From positions 1-16,662 of the forward strand of contig JAYWEL010000250.1 in NCBI GenBank assembly GCA_043779285.1: DNA of 16,662 nt, written 5' to 3'. The notes beneath the pieces were generated by a model. It worked only from the letters and a program-made list of their open reading frames with translations, was not told the DNA's origin and ran no database searches. This DNA comes from MGR-bin208 sp043779285 (lineage in GTDB: Bacteria; Bacteroidota; Bacteroidia; Chitinophagales; Chitinophagaceae). Positions 8,142-15,075 of the stretch are shown here, piece by piece (position 1 is the stretch's first letter; each line of letters begins with the position of its first letter). The translations under genes were made by a program, and so were the position numbers.

Positions 8142-8171
8142 CAAAACTAAGTTTAAACTTTGAATATTCAA
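8142..8171 (-). promoter_or_regulatory. Promoter of the AraC regulator gene
   Basis: On the minus strand a -33 TTG (8171-8169) is followed after exactly 19 nt by TAGTTTTG (8149-8142), matching the Bacteroidota -33/-7 pattern. It is the best full promoter in the window. The start codon is only 10 nt past the -7 box, so the transcript would be nearly leaderless. Confidence 0.55.
8149..8171. promoter_or_regulatory. Twin 12-bp perfect palindromes in the AraC promoter
   Basis: AAGTTTAAACTT (8149-8160) and TTGAATATTCAA (8160-8171) are both perfect palindromes that share one base. They fill the space between the -33 and -7 boxes, where a bound repressor would block RNA polymerase. A dimeric regulator, possibly the AraC protein itself or a Fur-like iron sensor, is a fair guess. 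Confidence 0.45.
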
Positions 8172-8252
8172 GTCGCCAATTGTTAACCGACTGATAATCT
8201 GTTAATTAAAAACGAAATGATGAAAAATATAGCGTTTTTTTATATGATCAGT

Positions 8253-8260
8253 TAACTTTG
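8253..8260 (+). promoter_or_regulatory. Candidate -7 box for lpxA
   Basis: TAACTTTG matches TAnnTTTG and lies 43 bp before the lpxA ATG. A -33 TTG is not seen at the expected place; a T-rich stretch is there instead. Confidence 0.4.
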
Positions 8261-8265
8261 CCCGT

Positions 8266-8292
8266 CACGCTTAAAAAGGCGTGGTTTTTTTT
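8266..8292 (+). promoter_or_regulatory. Terminator-like hairpin in the lpxA leader
   Basis: CACGC (8266-8270) and GCGTG (8279-8283) pair around an 8-nt loop, extended by two possible G-U pairs, and are followed by GTTTTTTTT. It sits between the predicted start of transcription and the AAAGGA ribosome site at 8293-8298. It may be an attenuator or only a weak leader fold. Confidence 0.3.
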
Positions 8293-8303
8293 AAAGGATT
8301 CAT

Positions 8304-9110
8304 ATGATTCATCCACATACATATATTCACCCAAATGCCAAACTGGCTACCAATGTTAAAGTAGATCCTTTTACCGTAATCCATCAGGATGTTGAAATTG
8401 GTGAAGGAACCTGGATAGGTTCTAATGTAACCATTATGGAAGGGGCCAAAATTGGAAAAAATTGTCGCATTTTCCCCGGTGCCGTAATTGCCGCCATTCC
8501 ACAGGACCTAAAATATGAAGGAGAATATTCGCAGGTTACAATTGGCGACAATACAACCATCCGTGAATTTGTTACCGTAAACAGAGGAACCAAGGATAGA
8601 GAAAAAACTTCGATTGGAGATAACTGCCTGATTATGGCATATACCCATATAGCTCACGATTGCTTAGTTGGCAATAACTGCATATTAAGTAACAGTACAC
8701 AGGTTGCAGGCCATGTAACCATTGGCGACTGGGCAATACTTGGCGGTATGTGTGCTATCCATCAGTTTGCAAATGTGGGCCAGCATTCATTTATTAGCGG
8801 CGGTTCATTAGTAACTAAAGACATTCCACCCTATATCAAAGCAGGAAGAACGCCGTTGACTTATGCCGGTGTAAACTCTGTTGGATTAAAACGCCGTGGT
8901 TTCAATATCGATAAAATCAATCATATCATGGAAATTTACCGGGTTGTTTTCAATAAAGGAATGAACACTTCTCAGGCATTGGAATTTATTGAAGAAGAAA
9001 TGCCAGCAACAGACGAACGGGATGAAATAGTAACGTTTATCCGAGACTCGCAAAGAGGTATTATCAAACGCCATTCAAAAAATAATCTGGATGAAGATCT
9101 TATTGGCTGA
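8304..9110 (+). CDS. lpxA: Acyl-[ACP]--UDP-N-acetylglucosamine O-acyltransferase
   Basis: This is the first step of lipid A synthesis: transfer of a 3-hydroxyacyl chain from ACP to the 3-OH of UDP-GlcNAc in the cytoplasm. It has 268 residues; most LpxA are about 260. Hexapeptide repeats (forms such as VEIGEG, VTIGDN, VAGHVTIGDWA) build the left-handed beta-helix over residues 1-190. The motif HIAHDC at 115-120 carries the catalytic His (H118, matching E. coli H125). GGM-x-AIHQF and PPYIKAG follow, then NSVGLKRRGF and the C-terminal helices. By my count Gly166 matches E. coli Gly173, the acyl-length ruler, so a long chain can fit; actual length is unknown. A good AAAGGA site lies 5 nt before the ATG. 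The last 20 bp overlap the ABC ATPase gene, implying co-translation. Confidence 0.96.
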   Translation: MIHPHTYIHPNAKLATNVKVDPFTVIHQDVEIGEGTWIGSNVTIMEGAKIGKNCRIFPGAVIAAIPQDLKYEGEYSQVTIGDNTTIREFVTVNRGTKDREKTSIGDNCLIMAYTHIAHDCLVGNNCILSNSTQVAGHVTIGDWAILGGMCAIHQFANVGQHSFISGGSLVTKDIPPYIKAGRTPLTYAGVNSVGLKRRGFNIDKINHIMEIYRVVFNKGMNTSQALEFIEEEMPATDERDEIVTFIRDSQRGIIKRHSKNNLDEDLIG

Positions 9111-9708
9111 TGCCGGTAAACGATACAACAGGGAGTGGATTTTTCGCCATTTCAATTATACATTTGAACTGGCTCAATCGTATGCCATCGTTGGACCCAA
9201 CGGTTCGGGCAAATCAACATTATTACAAGTACTTAGTAGTGCCATTCAATGCAGCGAAGGAAAAATTACCTGGTCGGTTGATGAAAAAATTATCGCAGAT
9301 GAAAATGTTTTCAGCCAGGTTTCCATTTGTGCACCCTATTTAGAATTGGTTGAAGAAATGACCCTGCTTGAGTTTTTAGATTTTCACCAACAGTTTAAAA
9401 AATTTATTGCAGGATTTGATTCGGAGAAAATCATTTCGATACTTGGTTTAGAAAAAGCCCGTGATAAACAAATCCGCAATTTTTCATCGGGCATGAAACA
9501 GCGAGTGAAGCTGGCTCAATGTATATTCTCGGATGTTCCGGTAATTTTTCTGGATGAACCCTGTACCAACTTCGACCAAGAAGCTGTTGCATTATATCAA
9601 CAACTGATTACTGATCACTGTAAAAAAAGAATGGTGATCGTTAGTTCAAACGACCACCAGGAATTTGATTTTTGCAAAAAAATTATTCAGATCACAGATT
9701 ACAAATAA
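9091..9708 (+). CDS. Orphan ABC transporter ATP-binding protein
   Basis: This is a 205-residue ABC ATPase with Walker A GPNGSGKST at 35-43, signature FSSGMKQ at 131-137 and Walker B VIFLDEP at 151-157. The opening GKRYNREWIFRHF is like a Bacteroidota family often found alone. The Q-loop position reads SICAPYLEL with no Gln, and the switch region reads VSSNDHQEFDF with Asn-Asp where a His would be expected. Both departures suggest an altered coupling cycle. No membrane permease is adjacent, so its partner is encoded elsewhere or it works without one. It overlaps lpxA by 20 bp in another frame, so it is translationally coupled to it; a link to envelope or lipid A export is only suggested by this. 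It ends flush with the convergent lipoprotein gene, with no terminator visible. Confidence 0.88.
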   Translation: MKILLADAGKRYNREWIFRHFNYTFELAQSYAIVGPNGSGKSTLLQVLSSAIQCSEGKITWSVDEKIIADENVFSQVSICAPYLELVEEMTLLEFLDFHQQFKKFIAGFDSEKIISILGLEKARDKQIRNFSSGMKQRVKLAQCIFSDVPVIFLDEPCTNFDQEAVALYQQLITDHCKKRMVIVSSNDHQEFDFCKKIIQITDYK

Positions 9709-10500
9709 TTAACCGGCTTTTTTAACCCGATAGGTATAAACTCTTTTCACCACTTTAGTCGCTTTCCCTTTTTCATCAAAAGTAGTTCGTTGAGTCCAGT
9801 TACCTTGTTCATCATGTGTATCATACTTGAACGTTGTTGTTTTTGTAGTTGTTGAGTCTTTACCGACATTGACATTAGTTGTTTCAATCTGTTCACCCTG
9901 ATCATTATATTTCGAAGTAGTCGTATTCATTACTTTACCGCTACTGTCCTTCATGGTCATTTCTGTTTGTAGGTTCTTATTATATTTCAAATTGGCAGAA
10001 ACCCCTAAAGAACTGTCTGGCTTATGTTGTATCCAGGACGTTACTTGTCCGAATTCATTATGCCCGATTCCATCGTAATAAAACTCCAGTTTACCCGATG
10101 AGTCGAATGCTTCTCCGGTGTTCCAACTTCCTGATTCATCAAAACTCAATTTAAATGAGTTTTTGGTTTTACCCTTTTCTGTATTTAAAACAGAAGCGAA
10201 TAAGCCATTTTCATGGCGGGTAAAAACTGATGCTGATTTTACGGTTCCGCTACTTTCTTTTTCCGAGTTTTTTAATGTGTTTCCGTTTACATCAAATTCA
10301 GTTAGGGTGATACAACAGGAATCCATCATAGTGGCAGTTCCGCTACTATCCACCTGATAAGGGGTTTCTTCTATTAACTGTATATCACCTTTCATGTTAT
10401 CTGATAGCAGTTCGTTGTATTTGGTCTTTGAACTGTTTTGCTGATTGCAGGAAATCATTAAAAAGATTCCCGTACATAATAAAAAGCCTGATTTCTTCAT
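9709..10500 (-). CDS. Lipoprotein of unknown function
   Basis: I place the start at the ATG at 10500 (263 residues), because it gives a proper lipoprotein signal: MKKSGFLLCTGIFLMISC with lipidated Cys18. The frame goes on to 10590, but those 30 extra residues would bury the signal. The mature protein is rich in S, T, K and G, with short beta-strand units ending in patterns such as LKYNKN, SKYNDQGEQIETTNV, KYDTHDEQGNWTQRT and KGKATKVVKRVYTYR. These YD-like strands with GNWTxRT look like the small repeated beta units seen in many Bacteroidota surface lipoproteins. I do not recognise a specific function. It likely sits on a membrane facing the periplasm or outside. Its stop touches that of the ABC ATPase gene (tail to tail, no spacer). 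No clear promoter was found in the 102-bp gap upstream. Confidence 0.8.
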   Translation of the reverse strand: MKKSGFLLCTGIFLMISCNQQNSSKTKYNELLSDNMKGDIQLIEETPYQVDSSGTATMMDSCCITLTEFDVNGNTLKNSEKESSGTVKSASVFTRHENGLFASVLNTEKGKTKNSFKLSFDESGSWNTGEAFDSSGKLEFYYDGIGHNEFGQVTSWIQHKPDSSLGVSANLKYNKNLQTEMTMKDSSGKVMNTTTSKYNDQGEQIETTNVNVGKDSTTTKTTTFKYDTHDEQGNWTQRTTFDEKGKATKVVKRVYTYRVKKAG

Positions 10501-10572
10501 CCTAAAAAATTTTAAGATTATAAAATGAGGATACAAAAAATCAGTCTTCGGTTGGGGGTAGATGTGTATCAA

Positions 10573-10593
10573 GTTATGAATAAATTTCATAAC
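10573..10593. repeat. 8-bp inverted repeat between ald and the lipoprotein gene
   Basis: GTTATGAA and TTCATAAC are perfect complements around a 5-nt spacer. There is no T run, so a terminator for ald is unlikely; it may be an operator for the lipoprotein gene. Confidence 0.35.
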
Positions 10594-10602
10594 ATCAATA
10601 CA

Positions 10603-11817
10603 TTAACGGTGACTTGCTATTAATAAATTCAAATCCGTATATTTTAAATTGAACCGTTCACTGAGGTAAAAATTTGTCAATGCTCCCTTAAACATATAAA
10701 TGCCATTTCGCAGATGAACTTTGTGCCAGATCAGGTTTTCAAATCCACCATCATCTCCTGCTTCCAGCAATAAAGGCATCAACACATTGCTGATGGCTTG
10801 TGAAGCAGTACGGGAAAACCCGGAAGGAATATTAGGAACACAATAATGAATAACTCCATATTTTAGAAAAACCGGATTTTGATGTGAGGTGATTTCAGAT
10901 GTCTCAAAACATCCTCCCCGGTCGATACTTACATCAATGATTACAGATCCAGGTCGCATATTGCTGACCATTTCTTCGGTTACCACCATCGGTGTTCTGC
11001 CACTTGACGAATTGAGTGCCCCGACTGCTACTTCACAGGTCTTTAATTGTTTGGCCAGCATTCTTGGCTCAATGACAGATGTCCATAACCGATGGCCGAT
11101 GGTATTTTGCAATCTTTTTAAACGATACACACTATTATCAAAAACTTTTACAGATGCGCCAAACGACAAAGCTGCTCTTGCAGCATATTCGCCAACAATA
11201 CCGGCACCAATGATGATGACTTTTGTGGGTGCAATACCGGAAATTCCACCCAACAAAACTCCTTTTCCATGATTGACTGAACTTAAATATTGTGCTGCAA
11301 TCAACATGGATGCACTACCCGCAATCTCACTCATGCTTCGAACAATGGGATAAGTTCCACTATCATCTTTTAAGTTTTCAAAAGAAATCGCCGTGATTTT
11401 TTTATCCATCATAGCCTGTAATAATTCTGCTTTTATTACACTGATATGTATGGGAGAAATAATAATCTGATTCAATTGTAAAAGCGGTAAATCTTCTTCA
11501 ATGACCGGAGCACTTTTTACGAGTATGGGAGCCTTGTAAACCTCGGCTCTTTCATAAACAATTTTTGCACCCGCTTCACTATAATCTTTATCCGGGAAAT
11601 GAGATGCTTCTCCGGCATTATGCTCAACCATTACCTGGTGACCACTACTAACCAATACACTGACGGCATCCGGTGTCAAAGCAATCCTGTTTTCCTGGAA
11701 TGCAATTTCTTTTGGCATTCCGATGTATAACTGTTCGCCTTTTGGTTTTATGTCCAAGGTTTCTTCTAAAGTTTCATAAACGAAACTTGTGCTGATCACT
11801 GGTCTTGATTGAGGCAT
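10603..11817 (-). CDS. ald: Alanine dehydrogenase
   Basis: NAD-dependent oxidative deamination of L-alanine to pyruvate and ammonium, cytoplasmic. It has 404 residues, about 30 more than classical Ald because of an N-terminal extension before YIGMPKEIAFQENRIALTP. Expected active-site residues are present: R44, K101 (ILVKSAP), H124 (SPIHIS) and D299 (VSIDRGGC), matching R15, K75, H96 and D270 of the M. tuberculosis enzyme with near-constant offset. The Rossmann motif IIIGAGIVGEYA is at 201-212. The IDRGGCFETS and HYCVPNIPSGFSRTAS stretches are family hallmarks that set it apart from PntA-type transhydrogenases, which would be longer. It lies 106 bp after tsaE on the same strand, a pairing common in Bacteroidota. 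No clear promoter is visible in the gap, so read-through from tsaE is possible. Confidence 0.93.
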   Translation of the reverse strand: MPQSRPVISTSFVYETLEETLDIKPKGEQLYIGMPKEIAFQENRIALTPDAVSVLVSSGHQVMVEHNAGEASHFPDKDYSEAGAKIVYERAEVYKAPILVKSAPVIEEDLPLLQLNQIIISPIHISVIKAELLQAMMDKKITAISFENLKDDSGTYPIVRSMSEIAGSASMLIAAQYLSSVNHGKGVLLGGISGIAPTKVIIIGAGIVGEYAARAALSFGASVKVFDNSVYRLKRLQNTIGHRLWTSVIEPRMLAKQLKTCEVAVGALNSSSGRTPMVVTEEMVSNMRPGSVIIDVSIDRGGCFETSEITSHQNPVFLKYGVIHYCVPNIPSGFSRTASQAISNVLMPLLLEAGDDGGFENLIWHKVHLRNGIYMFKGALTNFYLSERFNLKYTDLNLLIASHR

Positions 11818-11923
11818 ATTGATTACTTAACCTTCATTTTAAATAAATAAAATTGAAAAACAGAATTGAATTTACAAATAAATTGCTGAAATAGAAGAGA
11901 ATACATTTGCCGGTATCAATAAT

Positions 11924-12352
11924 TTAGGGACTTCCCACGTTGATTTTCCTGGTGCTTGAATCCACTGTATCTATAAAGACCCTGATCGTTTCATCAGGAA
12001 ATAAACCGGGTGCTTTTTCGGGCCATTCCACTAAACAAATATGATCGCTGAAAAGGCAATCCTCTATGCCGGCCCCGATGGCTTCGTCTTCATCTTTCAA
12101 CCGATACAAATCAATATGATAAATTAATTTCTCCTGGCCATTTTCATCATACCCATATTCATTGATGATTGTGTAAGTTGGACTGCTGATTACATCCCTA
12201 ACTTTTTTTGCTTCGCATAATGCATGAATGAACGTTGTTTTACCGGCCCCCATTTGACCATAAAATGCAAATACGGCATCCTTATTCCCAAACTCTTTCC
12301 AAAATGCTTGGGCAACATCAGCAATTTCCGAAAGCAAATAAATTCTTTCCAT
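11924..12352 (-). CDS. tsaE: tRNA threonylcarbamoyladenosine biosynthesis ATPase TsaE
   Basis: This is the ATPase partner of TsaB/TsaD in making the t6A37 modification on ANN-decoding tRNAs. It has 142 residues, the usual size. Walker A GQMGAGKT is at 32-39, followed by the family motifs SSPTYTIINEY, YHIDLYRL and LVEWPEKA. The ATG at 12352 is the natural start. It is divergent from the copper ATPase gene, sharing a 92-bp gap, and is followed on the same strand by ald. It is well conserved with no odd changes seen. Confidence 0.95.
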   Translation of the reverse strand: MERIYLLSEIADVAQAFWKEFGNKDAVFAFYGQMGAGKTTFIHALCEAKKVRDVISSPTYTIINEYGYDENGQEKLIYHIDLYRLKDEDEAIGAGIEDCLFSDHICLVEWPEKAPGLFPDETIRVFIDTVDSSTRKINVGSP

Positions 12353-12371
12353 AATGCAAAATAACTCCGTT

Positions 12372-12444
12372 TTTGCAACCTTGTAAAAAACATAATTCCA
12401 TTTGTTATATAGAACTATGATAAATTTGCAACAATATTTGCAAC
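12372..12444 (+). promoter_or_regulatory. Divergent tsaE/copper-ATPase control region with TTTGCAAC repeats
   Basis: TTTGCAAC occurs at 12372-12379, 12425-12432 and 12437-12444, the last directly abutting the ATG. The last two form a 12-bp-spaced direct repeat. TAAATTTG (12421-12428) fits the -7 consensus and overlaps the second copy. A TTTG at 12401-12404 is a possible -33, though its 16-bp spacing is short. A transcript from here would have a very short leader, so the repeats could be operator or initiation elements. Confidence 0.4.
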
Positions 12445-14559
12445 ATGGAAAAAATAAAATGGAAAGTAGATGGCATGACTTGTTCTAACTGTGCCCTCAC
12501 CGTTCACAAGTATCTTGAAAAAGAAGGAATGAATGAAGTGAAAGTAAACCTGATTACAGGCGACATTTCTTTTGATGGAAATGGCGAAATGAAAAAAGAA
12601 AAATTAATCAAAGGAATACATTCATTGGGGTATAATGTTGTTAGTACTGATCAGGAAACAGAAAAAAAATCATTCAGCTTTTTAGATACACATTTAAAAA
12701 AGTTTTTGTTTTGCCTGCCATTTACCCTGCTGCTGATGTTGCACATGATACCGGGGTTGCACATTCATTGGTTGATGAACCACTATGTTCAACTTGCATT
12801 AACGATTCCTGTATACCTGGTAGGTATCCATTTTTTTGGAAGAAGTGCCTATCATAGTTTAGTCAATGGTCTGCCCAATATGAATGTATTGATTGCTATT
12901 GGTGCCAGTGCTGCTTTTATTTATAGCCTGACCGGAACCCTGATGAACCTTGGTGAAGGATATTTATTTTACGAAACCGCTGCAGCCATTTTCACCCTGG
13001 TTTTTCTGGGAAATTACATGGAAGATGCCAGCATCCGTTCTACACAAAAAGCATTGAATGAACTGGCCAGGTCGCAGAAAGTGATGGCTAATATGATTGC
13101 TTTTGATGATGAACATAAAGAACAAATATTCCCCATTGAAAATACACAATTGAAAGTTGGCGATCTTCTTTTAATCAAGAGTGGTGAACAGGTACCGATG
13201 GATTGTAAAATACTCTGGGGCGAAGCAGAAATCAATGAAGCCATCATCACCGGTGAAAGCATTCCGGTTCATAAGAAACAAAAAGACCTATTGATTGGCG
13301 GTAGCCTGCTGGAAAACGGAACCGTAAAAGCCCAGGTAACTGCTGTCGGAGATGAAACTGTTCTTTCAGGCATCATCAACCTGGTAAAACAGGCACAGGG
13401 AGAAAAACCACCCGTACAAAAAATGGCCGACCGAATCAGTGCTATTTTCGTACCCGTTGTAATAGCCATTGCACTAATCACATTAGCCGTAAACTGGTAT
13501 CTCTTAAGTGCATTTACACCAGCCTTGATGCGTAGCATAGCCGTATTGGTTATTGCATGTCCTTGTGCAATGGGACTGGCAACACCTGCGGCCATTGCCG
13601 TTGGTTTAGGCAGAGGCGCAAAAGAAGGCATATTATTTATGCATGCCGGCAGCCTTGAATTATTCAAAGACATTAAACAAGTTGTTTTCGATAAAACCGG
13701 CACACTGACTACCGGCAAATTCAATATAGCAAACTATAATTCCTTATCAACCGATGATGCCGAATTTAAACGAATTGCATTTTCCATTGAAAAATTCTCC
13801 AACCATCCTATTGCAAAATCAATAACCAAGGAATGGAAAACAACCAATGAAATAAAATGGAAGTCGGTGGAGGAAATAAAAGGTGTTGGCATGAAAGCCA
13901 TTGACAAGGAAGGGAATATTTTCTTTGCCGGTTCATTTCGTGTTGTTGAAAAAATGGATGTTGAAAAAACGCACAATATCTATATTGTAAAAAATGAAAG
14001 TCTGTTAGGTTGGATAGATGTGAAAGATGAAATCCGGGAAGAAGCCTCCGGCGTTATAGACTATCTGTATAAAAAAAATATCAAAACAATTTTGCTGAGT
14101 GGCGACCGGCAAGAGAAATGTGATTTAATTGCTAAACAATTGGGTATTGACACCGTATATGCCGAAAAAAAGCCGGAAGAAAAATTAAGCATCATTACTG
14201 AATTAACTGCACAGCAACCAACCATTATGGTGGGTGATGGCATCAACGATGCGCCGGCATTGGCGAAGGCCACTATCGGGATCTCGGTAAGTGAAGCATC
14301 TCAAATTGCCATGCAAAGTGCCCATGTGGTTTTAATGAATAAAGGATTAAAAAATCTGCCCAATGCTCTTGGATTGGGTAAACACACTTACATAACCATC
14401 AAACAAAATCTTTTCTGGGCATTTTTTTACAATATCATCGCCATACCTGTAGCTGCTTTCGGATTTTTAACCCCGACCTTTGGCGCATTGGTTATGGGAT
14501 TAAGCGATGTAGTGCTAGCAATTAATTCAGTCAGGTTATTTGTAAAAAAAGTGGTTTAA
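12445..14559 (+). CDS. P1B-type copper-transporting ATPase (CopA-like)
   Basis: This is an inner-membrane ATPase that exports Cu(I), or loads it into periplasmic enzymes. It has 704 residues. One N-terminal HMA domain has GMTCSNC (C13, C16). Eight membrane helices are expected, with clear hydrophobic segments near 95-160 and further on. The actuator has TGES near residue 271, the ion-path CPC is at 372-374, the phosphorylated Asp is in DKTGT (D416), HP is at 454-455, GDGINDAP is at 597-604, the YN pair is at 662-663, and the last helix has MGLSDVVLAINSVRL (684-698). CPC with YN indicates Cu(I). The M684 + 4 position, Ser721 in the Legionella CopA structure, is Asp688, so the site is not standard; another metal or a slow CtpA/FixI-like assembly role cannot be excluded. 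No chaperone or copper regulator is next to it. Confidence 0.93.
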   Translation: MEKIKWKVDGMTCSNCALTVHKYLEKEGMNEVKVNLITGDISFDGNGEMKKEKLIKGIHSLGYNVVSTDQETEKKSFSFLDTHLKKFLFCLPFTLLLMLHMIPGLHIHWLMNHYVQLALTIPVYLVGIHFFGRSAYHSLVNGLPNMNVLIAIGASAAFIYSLTGTLMNLGEGYLFYETAAAIFTLVFLGNYMEDASIRSTQKALNELARSQKVMANMIAFDDEHKEQIFPIENTQLKVGDLLLIKSGEQVPMDCKILWGEAEINEAIITGESIPVHKKQKDLLIGGSLLENGTVKAQVTAVGDETVLSGIINLVKQAQGEKPPVQKMADRISAIFVPVVIAIALITLAVNWYLLSAFTPALMRSIAVLVIACPCAMGLATPAAIAVGLGRGAKEGILFMHAGSLELFKDIKQVVFDKTGTLTTGKFNIANYNSLSTDDAEFKRIAFSIEKFSNHPIAKSITKEWKTTNEIKWKSVEEIKGVGMKAIDKEGNIFFAGSFRVVEKMDVEKTHNIYIVKNESLLGWIDVKDEIREEASGVIDYLYKKNIKTILLSGDRQEKCDLIAKQLGIDTVYAEKKPEEKLSIITELTAQQPTIMVGDGINDAPALAKATIGISVSEASQIAMQSAHVVLMNKGLKNLPNALGLGKHTYITIKQNLFWAFFYNIIAIPVAAFGFLTPTFGALVMGLSDVVLAINSVRLFVKKVV

Positions 14560-14620
14560 TTTGAAAACTACTTGTTGAAAATATTTAGTGACAAGCGTAA
14601 AAAGGACAAACCAATATTAA

Positions 14621-14872
14621 CTGTGGACAAACATAAACAATCCATCATTTAACAGCGACTTTCAGGAAATTTTTTACCAACCCGACAAATCAACGCTTCT
14701 TTATTTTCTGTTATTTAAACAACCTATTTTAAAACAATCATTTTCTTTTGCCCCTAACGCCGACCAGCACACAGGGTGAAATCAAAATGCCTTTGCCGAA
14801 CTTATTTCGCATTGGCGTCAAGTTAAGGAAGCTTTGAATAAGCGAAATTTCAATGTAAAGAATAATGAATAA
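14621..14872 (+). pseudogene. Possible decayed gene remnant with an internal TGA
   Basis: A single frame reads 52 codons to TGA (14777-14779), then 30 more codons in the same frame to TAA (14870-14872). It has no ATG near the start, and another stop (TAA, 14618-14620) lies just upstream in the same frame. The translation looks protein-like, for example SDFQEIFYQPDKSTLLYF and then NAFAELISHWRQVKEALNKR after the TGA. I do not recognise a family. It could be chance in AT-rich DNA or part of a dispersed repeat. Confidence 0.3.
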
Positions 14873-14975
14873 ACAAGAAGTAAACATTGCAGGGAATAAT
14901 CATAAAGTTTGCTATCAATTGTCCAGTAATGAATTGCCCTGCCCTTCAGGGCAGGGACTAAATGGCAATCTATAA
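14865..14975 (+). other. 36-codon open frame coupled to the decayed frame
   Basis: The ATG at 14865 overlaps the TAA that ends the decayed frame (ATGAATAA), a layout seen in coupled genes. It begins MNKQEVNIAGNNHKVCYQL, then runs into the CCCTGCCC palindrome and stops at TAA. This may be the 5' end of a gene cut off by the repeat insertion. Support is weak. Confidence 0.2.
14937..14956. repeat. REP-like palindrome, CCCTGCCCT type
   Basis: CCCTGCCCT (14937-14945) and AGGGCAGGG (14948-14956) are perfect complements with TC between. An outer ATTGCC (14933-14938) / GGCAAT (14964-14969) pair flanks it. It has the look of REP units mobilised by REP-associated transposases; no such transposase is in the window. 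Confidence 0.65.
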
Positions 14976-14978
14976 GTA

Positions 14979-15015
14979 GGGCTTTAGCCCAATATTTCTA
15001 TTTGGGCTAAAGCCC
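14979..15015. repeat. REP-like pair, GGGCTTTAGCCC / GGGCTAAAGCCC
   Basis: There is a 14-bp perfect inverted repeat (14979-14992 and 15002-15015) around a 9-nt loop. Each arm is itself nearly self-complementary. GGGCTAAAGCCC units are, as far as I recall, frequent dispersed repeats in Bacteroidota. Confidence 0.7.
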
Positions 15016-15034
15016 GGAATACATTTCAACCCAT

Positions 15035-15075
15035 CACCGCCCTAAAGGGCAGTGCAATTAAAGGGCAGTGTAATT
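15035..15075. repeat. GCCCTAAAGGGC palindrome plus 16-bp tandem duplication
   Basis: CACCGCCCT and AGGGCAGTG form a stem with one mismatch (15035-15054). AAAGGGCAGTGCAATT (15044-15059) is then repeated at once as AAAGGGCAGTGTAATT (15060-15075), one base different. Two units are too few and too short for a CRISPR. Confidence 0.65.

Noticed and set aside
10501..10590. Longer N-terminus for the lipoprotein gene, starting at 10590
   Set aside because: It would put 30 residues before a good lipoprotein signal and run over an inverted repeat; the ATG at 10500 is far better.
13269..13724. A 151-codon minus-strand frame inside the copper ATPase gene
   Set aside because: The plus frame codes the CPC and DKTGT motifs here; the minus frame has no recognisable domain or start context.
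14750..14830. Integron attC-like site (on the minus strand TTAAC...CGCC ... GGCG-TTAGGG)
   Set aside because: The end boxes are only partly like the RYYYAAC/GTTRRRY consensus and the inner part does not fold into a good stem. No integrase or cassette genes are seen.
15044..15075. Possible CRISPR from the 16-bp tandem repeat
   Set aside because: There are only two units with no spacer and no cas genes; it fits a local duplication of a REP unit.
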